The notes: generated by a model not told the origin, from the letters alone. Positions 17,757 through 27,134 are shown, counted from the first letter of the stretch. The stretch is DNA of 64,000 bases from an uncultured Nitrospirota bacterium (GCA_913051775.1 CAJXCL010000004.1:1-64000); one strand, 5' to 3'. A program made the numbers and translations.

Positions 17757-17972
17757 AATGCTTAGCGAGTGCGTTTTCTACAACCTTACCCTGTACCAGA
17801 GTGGTGCAGGGCTTGTTGCAGTGAGTTTCAATAAAAATTTAACTACAATAAACCAGGTACAAATGGTTCGACAAGGCTTTGGTAAGCTTAGCCTGGTATT
17901 GCTAATTATGACAATATTTGTTACCCTGAGCCCTTCTATAATCTCAGGACAGCCTTGCCGAAGGGTTTTTAT
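17757..17972. repeat. Repeat cluster (family A copy 4 and the CTTCGACAAGGCT type)
   Basis: 17757-17826 carries AAATGCTTAGCGAGTGCG plus a stem CCCTGTACCAGAGTGGTGCAGGG. 17866-17972 carries GGTTCGACAAGGCTTTGG, TACCCTGAGCCCTTC and CAGCCTTGCCGAAGGGTTTT, related to 12019-12120. An 88-codon open frame here is repeat sequence and is not called. Confidence 0.5.
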
Positions 17973-18036
17973 ACAAATAAATCTTTTAACTAATTTCCGA
18001 AGTTATGTTGTTTGTTTCTATTGAAAGGAGAATTAT

Positions 18037-18321
18037 ATGTTTTCACATATTGATGATATAACCATAAACTATGAGGAAGAAGGAGTGCAGGTTGTTAAAG
18101 AACTGGATAAGGTGATCCTTACAAGAGGTGCATGGTCAACAATCATATTCAGGTACCAGCAGTGGGAACCCAAGAAAGAAGGATATGGGGGTGACCGTTA
18201 TACCATTCGCCGGTATCGGAAAATCCATGACGAATATAGACAGCAGTCAAAATTCAATATTTCCAATAAAGAACAGGCGGAAAAAATTATTAATGCGCTA
18301 CAGGGTTGGATCAATTCCTGA
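18037..18321 (+). CDS. Conserved-looking hypothetical protein (94 aa)
   Basis: A 94-residue soluble protein with a good GAAAGGAG ribosome site 6-13 bases before the ATG. It reads as a compact domain: an acidic start, then ELDKVILTRGAWSTIIFRYQ, a Tyr/Arg-rich middle (YTIRRYRKIHDEYRQQSKF) and a C-terminal helix EQAEKIINALQGWI. I have an impression of having seen the LDKVILTRGAW stretch in proteins of sulfur-cycling and deltaproteobacterial genomes but cannot name the family. It is monocistronic, flanked by repeats on both sides. Confidence 0.7.
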   Translation: MFSHIDDITINYEEEGVQVVKELDKVILTRGAWSTIIFRYQQWEPKKEGYGGDRYTIRRYRKIHDEYRQQSKFNISNKEQAEKIINALQGWINS

Positions 18322-18430
18322 CTGCTGATCGCTGTATTTAATTCCTGATCTCCGACCCCTGGGTAATTGGCAACAACCTTTATGTTCTCTAGCGCCCGAC
18401 CCCTAGAGACTGATTTATTGGTAGCTTTTA

Positions 18431-18940
18431 CTAATATTTTCTTCTTTTCATTATCTTTTTTCTCTTAATGTTACTAACAGCTTTCCAGCAGTCTTCTTCT
18501 TCAATTGGCGTAAAATAATCAGCCTCTTCTATTAAAATTGCAGCCGTAGATTTCTTGACCGCCGCAATTTCTACTCTTACCCCTTCACTTTTAAGATGCC
18601 TCACAAGTTCTATGTAATCTGAATCGCCGGAAAGAATAATGATCGTATCCACCTTTTGAGCGATTTGAGTGGCTTTAATGGTAAGGGGTATGTCGGCAGA
18701 CTTATGACAGGGGACAACAGAGCCGTGGTAGTTCTCATGTAACCTGTCAGCGAGTTTCGAAGAAATAATTTTTCCTTCCCTGAAGTACATTAATCGGTTC
18801 AGTTCCCTGTTTCTCAAAAGTTTTGGGATGAGCGAATCAAAATTAAGCATCACGTTTTCGTTTTTATAAATGGAATGAAGACTTCTTTCGATATTATTTC
18901 CATCAATAAGGATTGCTACAGACTGGCTTATATTAATCAT
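18431..18940 (-). CDS. NYN domain protein (LabA/DUF88 PIN-like)
   Basis: A 169-residue NYN/LabA-type protein with the PIN-like nuclease fold. The acidic active-site pattern is seen in SVAILIDGNNIERSL (residues about 8-22, Asp-x-x-Asn) and TIIILSGDSDYIELVRHLKSEG (about 96-117), followed by the central strand VRVEIAAVKKST. The C-terminal tail (about 150-169) is strongly basic (KRKKIMKRRKY), suited to RNA contact. Members are proposed RNases or RNA-binding regulators. It stands alone; a few repeat bases precede its downstream side. Confidence 0.85.
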   Translation of the reverse strand: MINISQSVAILIDGNNIERSLHSIYKNENVMLNFDSLIPKLLRNRELNRLMYFREGKIISSKLADRLHENYHGSVVPCHKSADIPLTIKATQIAQKVDTIIILSGDSDYIELVRHLKSEGVRVEIAAVKKSTAAILIEEADYFTPIEEEDCWKAVSNIKRKKIMKRRKY

Positions 18941-19133
18941 ATTTTTTTCCTGAAAGTGTTTACTTAGAAAACAGAACGATTAATTATACTACAGAATTAT
19001 AGGAATAGGAAAATTATCAAATACCAATTAACAATTAAATGTTTTAAAATAAGTTAAGAAGTATTATTATACTCTACGGTAAATTTATTCTTTTTTCGAA
19101 CGGAAAAACATTATCGATCCGTTTTCAGCTTTT

Positions 19134-19631
19134 ATGCGAACTTACTTATTATTTATTTCGCTCATTTTGGTTCTTTTTCTATTCTTTACTTTTTCTGGTG
19201 AAGCATTGAAAGGTAAACCCTCCAGAGATGGACGTTATGTTGATAATGGCAATGGAACGGTTACAGATCATCGTACTGAATTAATGTGGACGCAAAAGGA
19301 CAGTTATGCAGATTTGAAGGAATGCCGGAACTGGTACAAATCAGAAAAGTATGTGGGCAAATTGAAAACCGGTGGATACAGCGACTGGCGGATGCCTACA
19401 GTTAAAGAATTAAAAACGCTTTTTGAGGAATCTAAATCTAACACAAATTATCGTGGCGGCCCCAGCCGCCTTGACCCAATATTTGCTCCTCGCGGCGCAT
19501 GGTGGTATTGGACGTTGACAACAGCAGGTCCCTGTTGCGCCCGCGGAATCATCTTCGATACCGGCATAGTTGGCATGGGCCTTCGCCGCACTTGCGGTGA
19601 CGGAGGCGTACGGGCAGTACGCGACCTATAA
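19134..19631 (+). CDS. Secreted DUF1566 (Lcl C-terminal) domain protein
   Basis: A 165-residue protein with an N-terminal signal peptide (hydrophobic residues about 4-22, likely cleaved near SGEALKG) followed by one DUF1566/Lcl_C domain. Domain landmarks are RYVDNGNGTVTDHRTELMW, LKTGGYSDWRMPTVKELKTLF, LDPIFAPRGAWWYWT and the terminal GGVRAVRDL. The domain is found in exported proteins of Gram-negative bacteria and in Legionella collagen-like protein; its function is unknown. The ATG is preceded only by AT-rich sequence with no clear ribosome site. It converges on the nuo operon. Confidence 0.85.
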   Translation: MRTYLLFISLILVLFLFFTFSGEALKGKPSRDGRYVDNGNGTVTDHRTELMWTQKDSYADLKECRNWYKSEKYVGKLKTGGYSDWRMPTVKELKTLFEESKSNTNYRGGPSRLDPIFAPRGAWWYWTLTTAGPCCARGIIFDTGIVGMGLRRTCGDGGVRAVRDL

Positions 19632-19959
19632 AACTGTATCTGTTTCTATTTAAAACCTATTCATATAGTTATCATATCTTTATAATCACAATTCATAGGT
19701 AAGATCAAATTTTAAAAATATATTTGTCAACTATCAAAATTTGACTCAAATCAGGCATTTGCGTTAGCTTGAATGAATAATCAGGCTTTAAGATATTTGA
19801 AGAGTTGACACCATTGCCGTGTCATTCTTAGGAGCTAACTGCAGATTTAGTTTCGCAGATTTGCCCAAAGAAGAGTTTCTACGGAGACTTAAATTCAGAC
19901 TGTATATTGTAGATTTAGAAAAAAATCCAGTCAATCCTGTTCATCCCGTCAAAAGAATC
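19632..19959. repeat. Gene-free gap downstream of nuoN
   Basis: Contains family C copy 2 (about 19832-19915: GCAGATTTAGTTTCGCAGAT, then GAGTTTCTACGGAGACTTAAA) and an AATCCAGTCAATCCTGTTC segment at about 19925-19943 of the TCCAGTCTATCCTGTC type. No clear terminator for nuoN was found. Confidence 0.45.
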
Positions 19960-21432
19960 TTAAAAAAGGCTGGAGCTTTGGGCAATTTCTAAAATCCAGG
20001 ATGGAAAAATTCCCAATTGAATTGTGCCAATAACAGCTATGACGAGGGCGGCAAGTGTGAATGGAGAGATAGATAATGGTGGAAATTCTCTCACGGGGTC
20101 TTTTATGTAGATGAGAACGGTAATCCTGAGATAGTAAAATACTGCTACAACGGAATTAAGCAGGCCGATTACGGCAAGGCCTACATATCCCGCTTTTATT
20201 GCCGCGCTAAAAATATAAAACTTTCCGAAAAATCCCGCCAAGGGTGGAATGCCGGCTAATGAAAACATGAAAACAGCCATGGTAAATCCAAGCAAAGGAT
20301 GACGTGATGCTAACCCGGAATAGTCTTCAAGGTTTAGGTTTTCTTCTCCTTTTTTTCCTAATACAATAACTACTGTAAACGCTCCGATATTCATAAATGC
20401 GTAGGCTAACATATAATAAAGAACTGCAGTTGAGCCAATTTCATTGGCCGCAACAAGCGCGACCAGCACATAACCAGCATGCGAGATGGAAGAATAAGCA
20501 AGCATTCTTTTAATATTAGTCTGCGCAAGAGCGGTAAGGTTTCCAACTGTCATGGTCAGCGCGGCTATAACCCAGATGAGTGACACCCAGTGATCTGTTA
20601 TTCCGCCCAATCCTACAAGAAATACCCGGAAGAAAGCGGCGAATCCGGCGGCTTTCGGGCCAACGGACATAAACGCTGTTATGGCAGTGGGTGCTCCTTC
20701 ATAGACGTCCGGTGTCCACATATGGAACGGGACGGAAGCAACCTTGAACCCTAACCCGATAACCATTAACCCAGTTCCCAAATAAAGCAGGGTTGCTGAA
20801 TTTAAAGTGTCACCTTTTATGGCCGCTGCAATTTCTTTCAGGTTGGTTGATCCAGTGGCGCCATAGATTAAAGCCATGCCGTAAAGTAAAAAGCCTGTGG
20901 CAAAAGCCCCTAATAGAAAATATTTTAAGGCGGATTCTGTGGATTCAACTTTTGCGCGGTTAAACCCGGCTAAGATATAAAGAGAGATGGACATTAACTC
21001 AAGCCCGAGAAAGACTGTTATCAAGCTTGCAGCTAAAGCCATCAACATCATCCCAGCTGTAGCAAAAAGAAGCAGGGCATAATATTCACTGTGGTTAAGA
21101 TCTTCCTGCTCCATGTAGTTGATGGAGATCATGATAGTGAGCGCGGTTCCGATACAGAAAATCACATTAAAAAAAGCGGCAAAGTTATCTGCAGCAATAG
21201 TATTGTTGAAGGCGTAAACAGCGGGGCCAAAGTCATTCATAGACGAGATACCCGCGAGTATAACTCCGCCAAGGGCTACATATGGTAAAAGTTTTTTATC
21301 TATTTTAAATGGTAAAAGTTTTTGATCATTTATAAACAGGTCGAGTACCAGGATTAGCAGTCCTGTGACGCATAAAGTTAATATATGACAAATAGCTGAC
21401 AAGTTTATCTCTGGCGTTTGAATCATTTCCAT
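19960..21432 (-). CDS. nuoN: NADH-quinone oxidoreductase subunit N
   Basis: NuoN is the antiporter-like proton-pumping subunit of complex I closest to the NuoAJKH connection. The 490-residue protein has about 14 helices. Key charged residues are present: the TM5 glutamate in VFLGLELMSISLYILAGF, the TM7 lysine in GLGFKVASVPFHMW, the TM8 lysine in SVGPKAAGFAAFFRV, and the FFGKFYIF lysine of TM12. It is the last gene of the nuo operon, 132 bases after nuoM; that gap contains an inverted-repeat sequence. Assignment is certain from length, motifs and place. Confidence 0.96.
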   Translation of the reverse strand: MEMIQTPEINLSAICHILTLCVTGLLILVLDLFINDQKLLPFKIDKKLLPYVALGGVILAGISSMNDFGPAVYAFNNTIAADNFAAFFNVIFCIGTALTIMISINYMEQEDLNHSEYYALLLFATAGMMLMALAASLITVFLGLELMSISLYILAGFNRAKVESTESALKYFLLGAFATGFLLYGMALIYGATGSTNLKEIAAAIKGDTLNSATLLYLGTGLMVIGLGFKVASVPFHMWTPDVYEGAPTAITAFMSVGPKAAGFAAFFRVFLVGLGGITDHWVSLIWVIAALTMTVGNLTALAQTNIKRMLAYSSISHAGYVLVALVAANEIGSTAVLYYMLAYAFMNIGAFTVVIVLGKKGEENLNLEDYSGLASRHPLLGFTMAVFMFSLAGIPPLAGFFGKFYIFSAAIKAGYVGLAVIGLLNSVVAVFYYLRITVLIYIKDPVREFPPLSISPFTLAALVIAVIGTIQLGIFPSWILEIAQSSSLF

Positions 21433-21441
21433 AATTTATTC

Positions 21442-21545
21442 CTAAAGAATTAGACAGGATTGCAGGATTAAAATGATTATTTTAAAAAGTCTTGCATCCT
21501 CGTCTTTTTATTACATCTATAAAATCCAGTCTATCCAGCTCACCC
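21442..21545. repeat. Inverted repeat between nuoN and nuoM
   Basis: GACAGGATTGCAGGATTAAA and GTCTTGCATCCTCGTC can pair in part; AAATCCAGTCTATCC at 21523-21537 also occurs near 26807-26823 and, inverted, at 7928-7941. Confidence 0.45.
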
Positions 21546-21564
21546 CTTCAAAAAAAGTGGTTAA

Positions 21565-23112
21565 TTATTTTTTCTCCTCTTTTTCTGTAAGAAGTTCATA
21601 GAATGATTTTTGTGGTTTTTTCTCATTAATCTTTCCTCTTTTTCTTCCTTCTTCAACCTGTGAAACAAGATGGTCTACAGAAGTGTTTATTTTACTCAAG
21701 AAAGGTTTAGGGTAGATGCCAACCCATACTATAAAAAGGAGCACCGGAACCATGATGGTTATTTCCCTTCTGTCCAAGTCTAATAACTTTTTGTTTTCCG
21801 GATTGGTTAGGTCATTGCATATCATTCTCTGATATGTCCAGAGAAGATATGAAGCACCTAACATAACGCCTATTACAGCCATTCCCGCATAGACTTTGCT
21901 GTATTGAAATGCGCCGACTAAAATCAAAAACTCCCCGACAAACCCGTTTAGTCCTGGCAACGCCATGGAAGATAGGGTGACGAGCAAAAAGAAGGTGGAG
22001 TAGAGCGGGATTTGCTTTGATAAACCGCCGTACTCTGAAATTTCACGGGTATGACGGCGATCATAAATCATTCCTACCATCAGGAAGAGGGCTCCGGTGG
22101 AGAGTCCGTGGTTAATCATCTGAATAACTCCACCCTTTATTCCGCTCACGTTAAAAGCAAAAATTCCCAAAACAATAAATCCAAGATGACTGACTGAAGA
22201 GTATGCCACCAGTTTTTTAATATCGCTTTGCACCAGCGCCATTAAAGCGCCGTAAATAATTCCAATAACGGAGAGTGAGCAGATTATAAAGGCCGCCTGA
22301 TGAGAGGCGTAAGGAAAAAGAGGCAGACAGAATCGGATAAACCCGTAAGTTCCCATTTTTAGCAAAACTCCGGCTAATATAACCGATCCGGCTGTAGGGG
22401 CCTCCACGTGGGCGTCGGGCAGCCAGGTGTGAAATGGAAACATAGGAACTTTAATGGCAAAGGCTATTCCAAATGCCAGGAAAAGCCATAATTGGGCGCT
22501 AACTGGAATATCAAGCTGGTGCAACTTTATGAGATCGAAGGTTACTTCCTTGTTAACTTTAAAATTCAAATATACCAGGATTAATATTGCTGCCAACATA
22601 AGAACAGAGCCGGCCATGGTATAGAGGAAAAACTTTATGGCGGCGTAAATTCGTCTCGGACCTCCCCATATGCCGATTATTAAATACATGGGGATCAGCA
22701 TGATTTCCCAGAAGACATAAAAAAGAAACAGATCTAATGAGATAAAAACTCCTACCATTCCTACTTCAAGAAACAGCATGGAAATCATATATTCTTTAAG
22801 TCGTTTTGTAATATTCCAGGAGGCAAGAATACAGATGACTGTTAAAAATGTAGTGAGTAATACTAAAAAGAGAGAAATGCCGTCTATCCCGACGTAATAG
22901 TTAATCCCAAAACCTTCAATCCAGGCCGCTTTTTCTGAAAACTGCATTTCTGCTGTTCCGGGATTAAACCCAAAATAAATGCGGAGAGAGAAGATAAAAT
23001 TAAGAAAAGCCGTGGCCAGGGCTGTCTTTTTTACCGCAGCCGCATTCTCTGCATTGCAAAAAAGAATGGCAATGATTCCCACAAGGGGTAAAAATGTAAT
23101 TACAGTTAGCAT
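21565..23112 (-). CDS. nuoM: NADH-quinone oxidoreductase subunit M
   Basis: NuoM is a 515-residue antiporter-like membrane subunit of complex I, with about 14 helices. Visible are the TM5 glutamate in [20 protein letters not shown], the TM7 lysine in [19 protein letters not shown], the TM8 lysine in [12 protein letters not shown], and [16 protein letters not shown] with the TM12 glutamate. The C-terminal tail (about 485-515) is long, charged and basic/acidic, probably cytoplasmic. It follows the NuoL-like hybrid gene by 76 bases; that gap holds a small hairpin CCTATG/CATAGG. Confidence 0.96.
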   Translation of the reverse strand: MLTVITFLPLVGIIAILFCNAENAAAVKKTALATAFLNFIFSLRIYFGFNPGTAEMQFSEKAAWIEGFGINYYVGIDGISLFLVLLTTFLTVICILASWNITKRLKEYMISMLFLEVGMVGVFISLDLFLFYVFWEIMLIPMYLIIGIWGGPRRIYAAIKFFLYTMAGSVLMLAAILILVYLNFKVNKEVTFDLIKLHQLDIPVSAQLWLFLAFGIAFAIKVPMFPFHTWLPDAHVEAPTAGSVILAGVLLKMGTYGFIRFCLPLFPYASHQAAFIICSLSVIGIIYGALMALVQSDIKKLVAYSSVSHLGFIVLGIFAFNVSGIKGGVIQMINHGLSTGALFLMVGMIYDRRHTREISEYGGLSKQIPLYSTFFLLVTLSSMALPGLNGFVGEFLILVGAFQYSKVYAGMAVIGVMLGASYLLWTYQRMICNDLTNPENKKLLDLDRREITIMVPVLLFIVWVGIYPKPFLSKINTSVDHLVSQVEEGRKRGKINEKKPQKSFYELLTEKEEKK

Positions 23113-23188
23113 AAATATTGTCGAAAAATTTTCATACTCACCCGCCTATGTGACAGCATAGGTATTTTATTTTAGGCACTTATTGCTG

Positions 23189-24946
23189 TCAGCCTATAAA
23201 AAAATACAGAATAACAACAAAACCAACAACCATCATCAAGGCATAATTTCGAACATGTCCTGTCTGTAAGTGTCTTATGTATTGTCCGCAATCCTTGGCA
23301 AATATTGCGACCTGGTTTACCAGACCATCTATAATTTCAACATCAAAAATTTTCCAAATACCCTGCGCGACTTTCAATCCTGGTTTTGTAACTAAATTCA
23401 TATATAACTGTCCAAAACATGTATCTATAGCTTCTACAGGATTACGTGCCAGGCGTAGGAAAAGCTTGCTTCCTTTTCTGTACAACCAGTCTGTATCAAG
23501 GTTTATAGCCTTCAACTCTGGTGGGTAGATGCCGTTTACCATAAGATATGTAAAAGCTAATGCAGAAAAGAAAAGTATCTGCAGCATTTCCATTACATGC
23601 GCTCCAGTGTAAGGAACAAAGTCAACAGGATACGGGAGAATGCTATATAAAAGACCGGGAAAAATTCCAATAAATATACAGAGAAATGCTGCTATTCCCA
23701 TTGCAATCATCATATTAAGAGGAGGTTCCTTTGTTCTAATGCCTGAATCGTGAGCAAAAAAAGCAAAATAGGGGATTTTAATGCCTGAATGATGAAATAC
23801 ACCAGCGGAAGCGAACATCAGAACCAGCCATACCAGAGTATAATGCCCATCTCCCGTTGCAGTTATTACCATCGATTTACTTATAAAACCACTAAATAGA
23901 GGAAACCCGGAAATAGATGCAGCACCGATCATACAAAAAACAGCCGTTATCGGCATGGTTTTATATAATCCTCCCAGATCCGTTCCATTGATTTTTCCGG
24001 TCATATGCAAAACAGACCCCATGGACATAAAAAGTAGAGCTTTATAGATTATATGGCTGAAGGCATGAGCGGCTGTACCATTGATAGACATTTCAGTACC
24101 AATTCCTATACCAACAACCATGAAGCCAACCTGGTTAATCAAGCTGTATGATAAGACCCTCCTTAAGTCATTTTCAATAACGGCATAAAAAATGGGGAAT
24201 GCTGTCATTATGGTCCCAATAACGATCAAAATGGGTGTTCCCGGAAAAGCTCTTGCCAAAACGTAGACCGCTGTTTTAGTGGTAAAGGCGCTTAACACCA
24301 CTGTACCTGTTATAGTAGCTTCAGGATATGCATCAGGTAACCATGCATGGAGAATTGGCCAAGCGCAATTTACACCAAATCCAAGAAAAATAAGATAAGT
24401 ACCGAGGTTACTTAAGCCTAAATACTTAAACTCTATGGAGCCTGTAGTATTAGCATGGATTACTATACCTGCAAGAAGGAACAAACCACCCACAATATGA
24501 ACTACAGAATATCTCAAAGCTGCTTCATAGGCTGCTTTGGTTCTGCGAGCTAAAACAAGACATACTGACCCTATAGTCATCATTTCCCAGAAGAAGAAAA
24601 GAGAAATAAGGTCACCAGAAAAAACAACACCAAGTGCGCTGCCCGCATATACAAAGGTTGCCCAATAATCGAGATCTTTCTTTACGTGTAGAGCAAAAAT
24701 TATTGATATAAATGAGATTATATGAAATATATATCCCCAGACCATGCTGAGTTTGTCTATTTTGCCGAAAACCAATTGAAAGCCCAGGAAATTTACTGTC
24801 CAATGTATTCCTTCAGGCAAAAACAGAAGGTTTATAAAACCCACAACGGGTAACAGTACTAGAAAAGCAGACTTTGCTTTTCCTTTTATAAAGGGGATAA
24901 AAAATGCTCCAAAAATAAATATAAGTGCTGGTGGCAGATCAATCAT
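23189..24946 (-). CDS. Antiporter-like complex I subunit: MrpD-type core with NuoL-type C-terminus
   Basis: About 585 residues, in the position of nuoL. The core belongs to the proton-conducting MrpD/NuoL/M/N family. The TM5 glutamate is E121 (FFFWEMM) and the TM8 lysine K224 (AFTTKTAVY). The TM7 lysine site, which is Lys in the operon's NuoM, NuoN and second MrpD-like protein, is N193 (GFGVNCAWPILHAWLPDAYPEA). A FISKSM lysine of TM12 is present. The C-terminal 60 residues, EIIDGLVNQ then IRHLQTGHVRNYALMM and a last helix, match the end of NuoL, which follows the long lateral helix. ATG 24946 has GAGG 7-10 bases upstream; ATG 24958 is also possible. It overlaps the 81-aa gene. Confidence 0.88.
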   Translation of the reverse strand: MIDLPPALIFIFGAFFIPFIKGKAKSAFLVLLPVVGFINLLFLPEGIHWTVNFLGFQLVFGKIDKLSMVWGYIFHIISFISIIFALHVKKDLDYWATFVYAGSALGVVFSGDLISLFFFWEMMTIGSVCLVLARRTKAAYEAALRYSVVHIVGGLFLLAGIVIHANTTGSIEFKYLGLSNLGTYLIFLGFGVNCAWPILHAWLPDAYPEATITGTVVLSAFTTKTAVYVLARAFPGTPILIVIGTIMTAFPIFYAVIENDLRRVLSYSLINQVGFMVVGIGIGTEMSINGTAAHAFSHIIYKALLFMSMGSVLHMTGKINGTDLGGLYKTMPITAVFCMIGAASISGFPLFSGFISKSMVITATGDGHYTLVWLVLMFASAGVFHHSGIKIPYFAFFAHDSGIRTKEPPLNMMIAMGIAAFLCIFIGIFPGLLYSILPYPVDFVPYTGAHVMEMLQILFFSALAFTYLMVNGIYPPELKAINLDTDWLYRKGSKLFLRLARNPVEAIDTCFGQLYMNLVTKPGLKVAQGIWKIFDVEIIDGLVNQVAIFAKDCGQYIRHLQTGHVRNYALMMVVGFVVILYFFIG

Positions 24947-25184
24947 AATAATCCTCATCTCTTTTTGTAAGAGTACGTAGCCAGTGTTTTGCCGCGAGGA
25001 CTAGGCCTACGCAGCATACAAACCCATAGATAGCAAAAAAACCGAACCATTCATCCCATCCAAAATGGCCATGTTTATGAACAAAAACATCTCCTAAAAA
25101 AAGAAGAGCGCATAAAACATATAAAATTATCCGGACTTTTTTTGCATTTTCAGGGTTATCAAATATTGTCAATTCTTTTTTCAT
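24939..25184 (-). CDS. Small two-helix membrane protein of the nuo operon (81 aa)
   Basis: An 81-residue protein with a charged N-terminus (residues 1-16), a first helix about 17-32 (VRIILYVLCALLFLGDVF), a His-rich loop VHKHGHFGWDEW, a second helix about 47-65 (FFAIYGFVCCVGLVLAAKHW) and an acidic tail KRDEDYYD. I do not recognise a named family. It is wedged between two antiporter-type genes: 1 base after the MrpD-like gene and overlapping the NuoL-like hybrid gene, so its product is very likely made in stoichiometry with them. It may be an accessory subunit that joins the extra antiporter module to complex I (inference). Confidence 0.8.
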   Translation of the reverse strand: MKKELTIFDNPENAKKVRIILYVLCALLFLGDVFVHKHGHFGWDEWFGFFAIYGFVCCVGLVLAAKHWLRTLTKRDEDYYD

Positions 25185-25185
25185 T

Positions 25186-26676
25186 TTAGTTTCCTCCTCC
25201 TGGAGCAGACAAAATTAGATTAGCCAGCTCAATCAAAGTTGAAGAATTAAAGAATAGAAGTAAAGTCCCTATTGCAGTAAGCGTAAGAGGAACTACCATA
25301 GCTATAGGAGCTTCATGCTTTTCCGGACTTTCACCTTCTGGCAGTTCTTTAAAAAATGCCGCATAAATGATTGGAAGAAAATAACAAGCGTTAAGAATAG
25401 AGCTGACAATCAATACAATGAGCAACGAGATGTGTTTAGATTCTATGGAACCTAAAGCAAGGTACCATTTTGAGACAAAGCCGGCAAATAGAGGCATACC
25501 AATCATGTTCATTGCGCCGATAGAGAAAGCAGCCATAGTCCAGGGCATTTTTCTGGCGATTCCGTTCAACTCGCTGATTTTTGTTTTATGAGCTGCTACA
25601 TAAATAGCTCCGGCACAAAAGAATAGTGTGATTTTTGAAAATGCATGATTGGTTATGTGAATCATCCCTCCGGTCATGCCACTGACTGACAGCATAGCCA
25701 TTCCTAAAACTATATAAGAGAGCTGGCTTATTGTGGAATACGCTAGTCTTGCTTTCAGATTATCTTTAGTGAGGGCAATAACAGAAGATATTATTATTGT
25801 GAATGAAGCAATATAAGCGGTTGTTATTCCGACATTAAGGGCCTGGAGGGTCTCCGGTCCAAAGATGAAGTAGATCATTCGTACAATTGAGAAGACTCCG
25901 ACTTTTACAACGGCAACGGCGTGTAAAAGTGCGCTTACAGGTGTTGGAGCGACCATTGCGGAAGGAAGCCAATTGTGAAAAGGCATGACAGCAGCCTTGG
26001 CAAAGCCAAAAATAAAGAGGAAAAAAACTATCGTAAGTACGGTTTTCTCCTGACTTACGATCTCTCCCGGGAATATTCCACCTGCTTTGAAATTGAGAGT
26101 ACCAGCAAAAACGAAAGTTAAAATAACAGCTGGCAATAAAAACACCTTGGAAGTTCCGATTAAATACCAGAGATACTTGCCGCCTCCTTCGTAAGCTTCA
26201 GGCGTTTCCTTGTGCGCGACCAGGGGATAGGTAACCAATGTAATAATTTCATAGAACAAAAATAATGTGAATAAATTAGCCGCAAAAGCGGCTCCTATGG
26301 TAGCTGAAAGTGTGATCGCGAAACAGCAGTAAAACCTTGTTTGCGCGTGCTCCTTGAGAGTGCGCATATAGCCTATAGAATAAAAAGATGTAAGGACCCA
26401 AAGAAAAGAAGCCGTCAACGCAAACATCAGTCCGAGGGCGTCAACTCTGAATTCGATTGATAAGCCGGGCAAGATCGTGACGAGTAAAAGCTCAATTTTT
26501 TTCCCGGCAAAAATAGCGGGAGCCATGGAAAGAATGATTAAAAATTTTATTGTGGCTGCCCCAATAGAACAAGATTCCCTTCTATTAGGGTTATCTTTAG
26601 TTATGACGATTAGAATGGCCGCAACCAGAGACACAGTAACCGCCAGCAAAGGTTTTATAGAAGTAATAGTTTCCAT
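25186..26676 (-). CDS. MrpD-like antiporter subunit in the nuo operon
   Basis: A 496-residue polytopic protein of the proton-conducting membrane transporter family, closer to MrpD than to NuoL. Charged membrane residues are complete: the TM5 glutamate in LFLFYEIITLVTYPLVAH, the TM7 lysine in GFAKAAVMPFHNWLP, the TM8 lysine in HAVAVVKVGVFSIVR, and the TM12 lysine in GFVSKWYLALGS. It lacks the long NuoL C-terminal extension. It follows nuoK by 155 bases and precedes the 81-aa gene by 1 base. In a canonical operon nuoL would stand here. No other Mrp subunits (A, B, C, E, F, G) are present, so it most likely belongs to complex I. Confidence 0.9.
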   Translation of the reverse strand: METITSIKPLLAVTVSLVAAILIVITKDNPNRRESCSIGAATIKFLIILSMAPAIFAGKKIELLLVTILPGLSIEFRVDALGLMFALTASFLWVLTSFYSIGYMRTLKEHAQTRFYCCFAITLSATIGAAFAANLFTLFLFYEIITLVTYPLVAHKETPEAYEGGGKYLWYLIGTSKVFLLPAVILTFVFAGTLNFKAGGIFPGEIVSQEKTVLTIVFFLFIFGFAKAAVMPFHNWLPSAMVAPTPVSALLHAVAVVKVGVFSIVRMIYFIFGPETLQALNVGITTAYIASFTIIISSVIALTKDNLKARLAYSTISQLSYIVLGMAMLSVSGMTGGMIHITNHAFSKITLFFCAGAIYVAAHKTKISELNGIARKMPWTMAAFSIGAMNMIGMPLFAGFVSKWYLALGSIESKHISLLIVLIVSSILNACYFLPIIYAAFFKELPEGESPEKHEAPIAMVVPLTLTAIGTLLLFFNSSTLIELANLILSAPGGGN

Positions 26677-26696
26677 TTTTATTTTTCTTTTTGTTT

Positions 26697-26831
26697 AGCC
26701 ATAAAGGTACTAAGGCAGAAAGATAAATGATTTTGTGTTTTGGTGGTAGAGCTTGTCTATTTTTTCTCCTTTTTACTCATTTCCATGCTCTGCGTGGAAA
26801 TAAGAAAAATCCAGTCTATCCTGTCGAAAAA
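26697..26831. repeat. Repeat-bearing gap between nuoK and the MrpD-like gene
   Basis: Contains GCCATAAAGGTACTAAGGCAG with GATTTTGTGTTTTGGTGG (family B type) and AAAATCCAGTCTATCCTGTC at about 26808-26827. No gene. Confidence 0.4.
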
Positions 26832-27134
26832 TTAGAGTTTCAATAAATTAATTTCATCCACATTGGCTGTGGGTTTATTTCTAAAAATTGCGATAACAAT
26901 TGCCAAACCCACTGCAGCTTCTGCTGCCGCCACAGTCATCACCATGAAGGTAAAAATATGGCCATCCAGGTTATTCAGAAATTTGGAAAAGGCAACAAAA
27001 GTCAAATTTACGGCGTTAAGCATTAGCTCAATGGACATAAAAATCATAATGACATTCCGACGGAGCATTACACCTGCCACTCCGAGAGAGAATAGAATAG
27101 CGCTTACTAATAAGTAATGAGTTAAGGGAACCAT
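26832..27134 (-). CDS. nuoK: NADH-quinone oxidoreductase subunit K
   Basis: NuoK is a three-helix membrane subunit whose buried glutamates relay protons or charge between the quinone site and the antiporter subunits. The 100-residue protein shows both: one in [19 protein letters not shown] and one in [20 protein letters not shown]. The C-terminus INLLKL matches the family. The start is placed at ATG 27134 (MVPLTHYLL), the position at which NuoK proteins normally begin; a TTG-type start 15 bases upstream is possible. It is separated from nuoJ by about 95 bases of repeat-like sequence. Confidence 0.95.
   Translation of the reverse strand: MVPLTHYLLVSAILFSLGVAGVMLRRNVIMIFMSIELMLNAVNLTFVAFSKFLNNLDGHIFTFMVMTVAAAEAAVGLAIVIAIFRNKPTANVDEINLLKL

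Noticed and set aside
17758-18024. 88-codon open frame after the EamA gene
   Set aside because: It is made of dispersed repeat sequence (family A copy 4 and the CTTCGACAAGGCT type).
25186-26676. Independent Mrp sodium/proton antiporter
   Set aside because: No MrpA, B, C, E, F or G genes are nearby, and the gene sits inside the nuo order between nuoK and nuoM.
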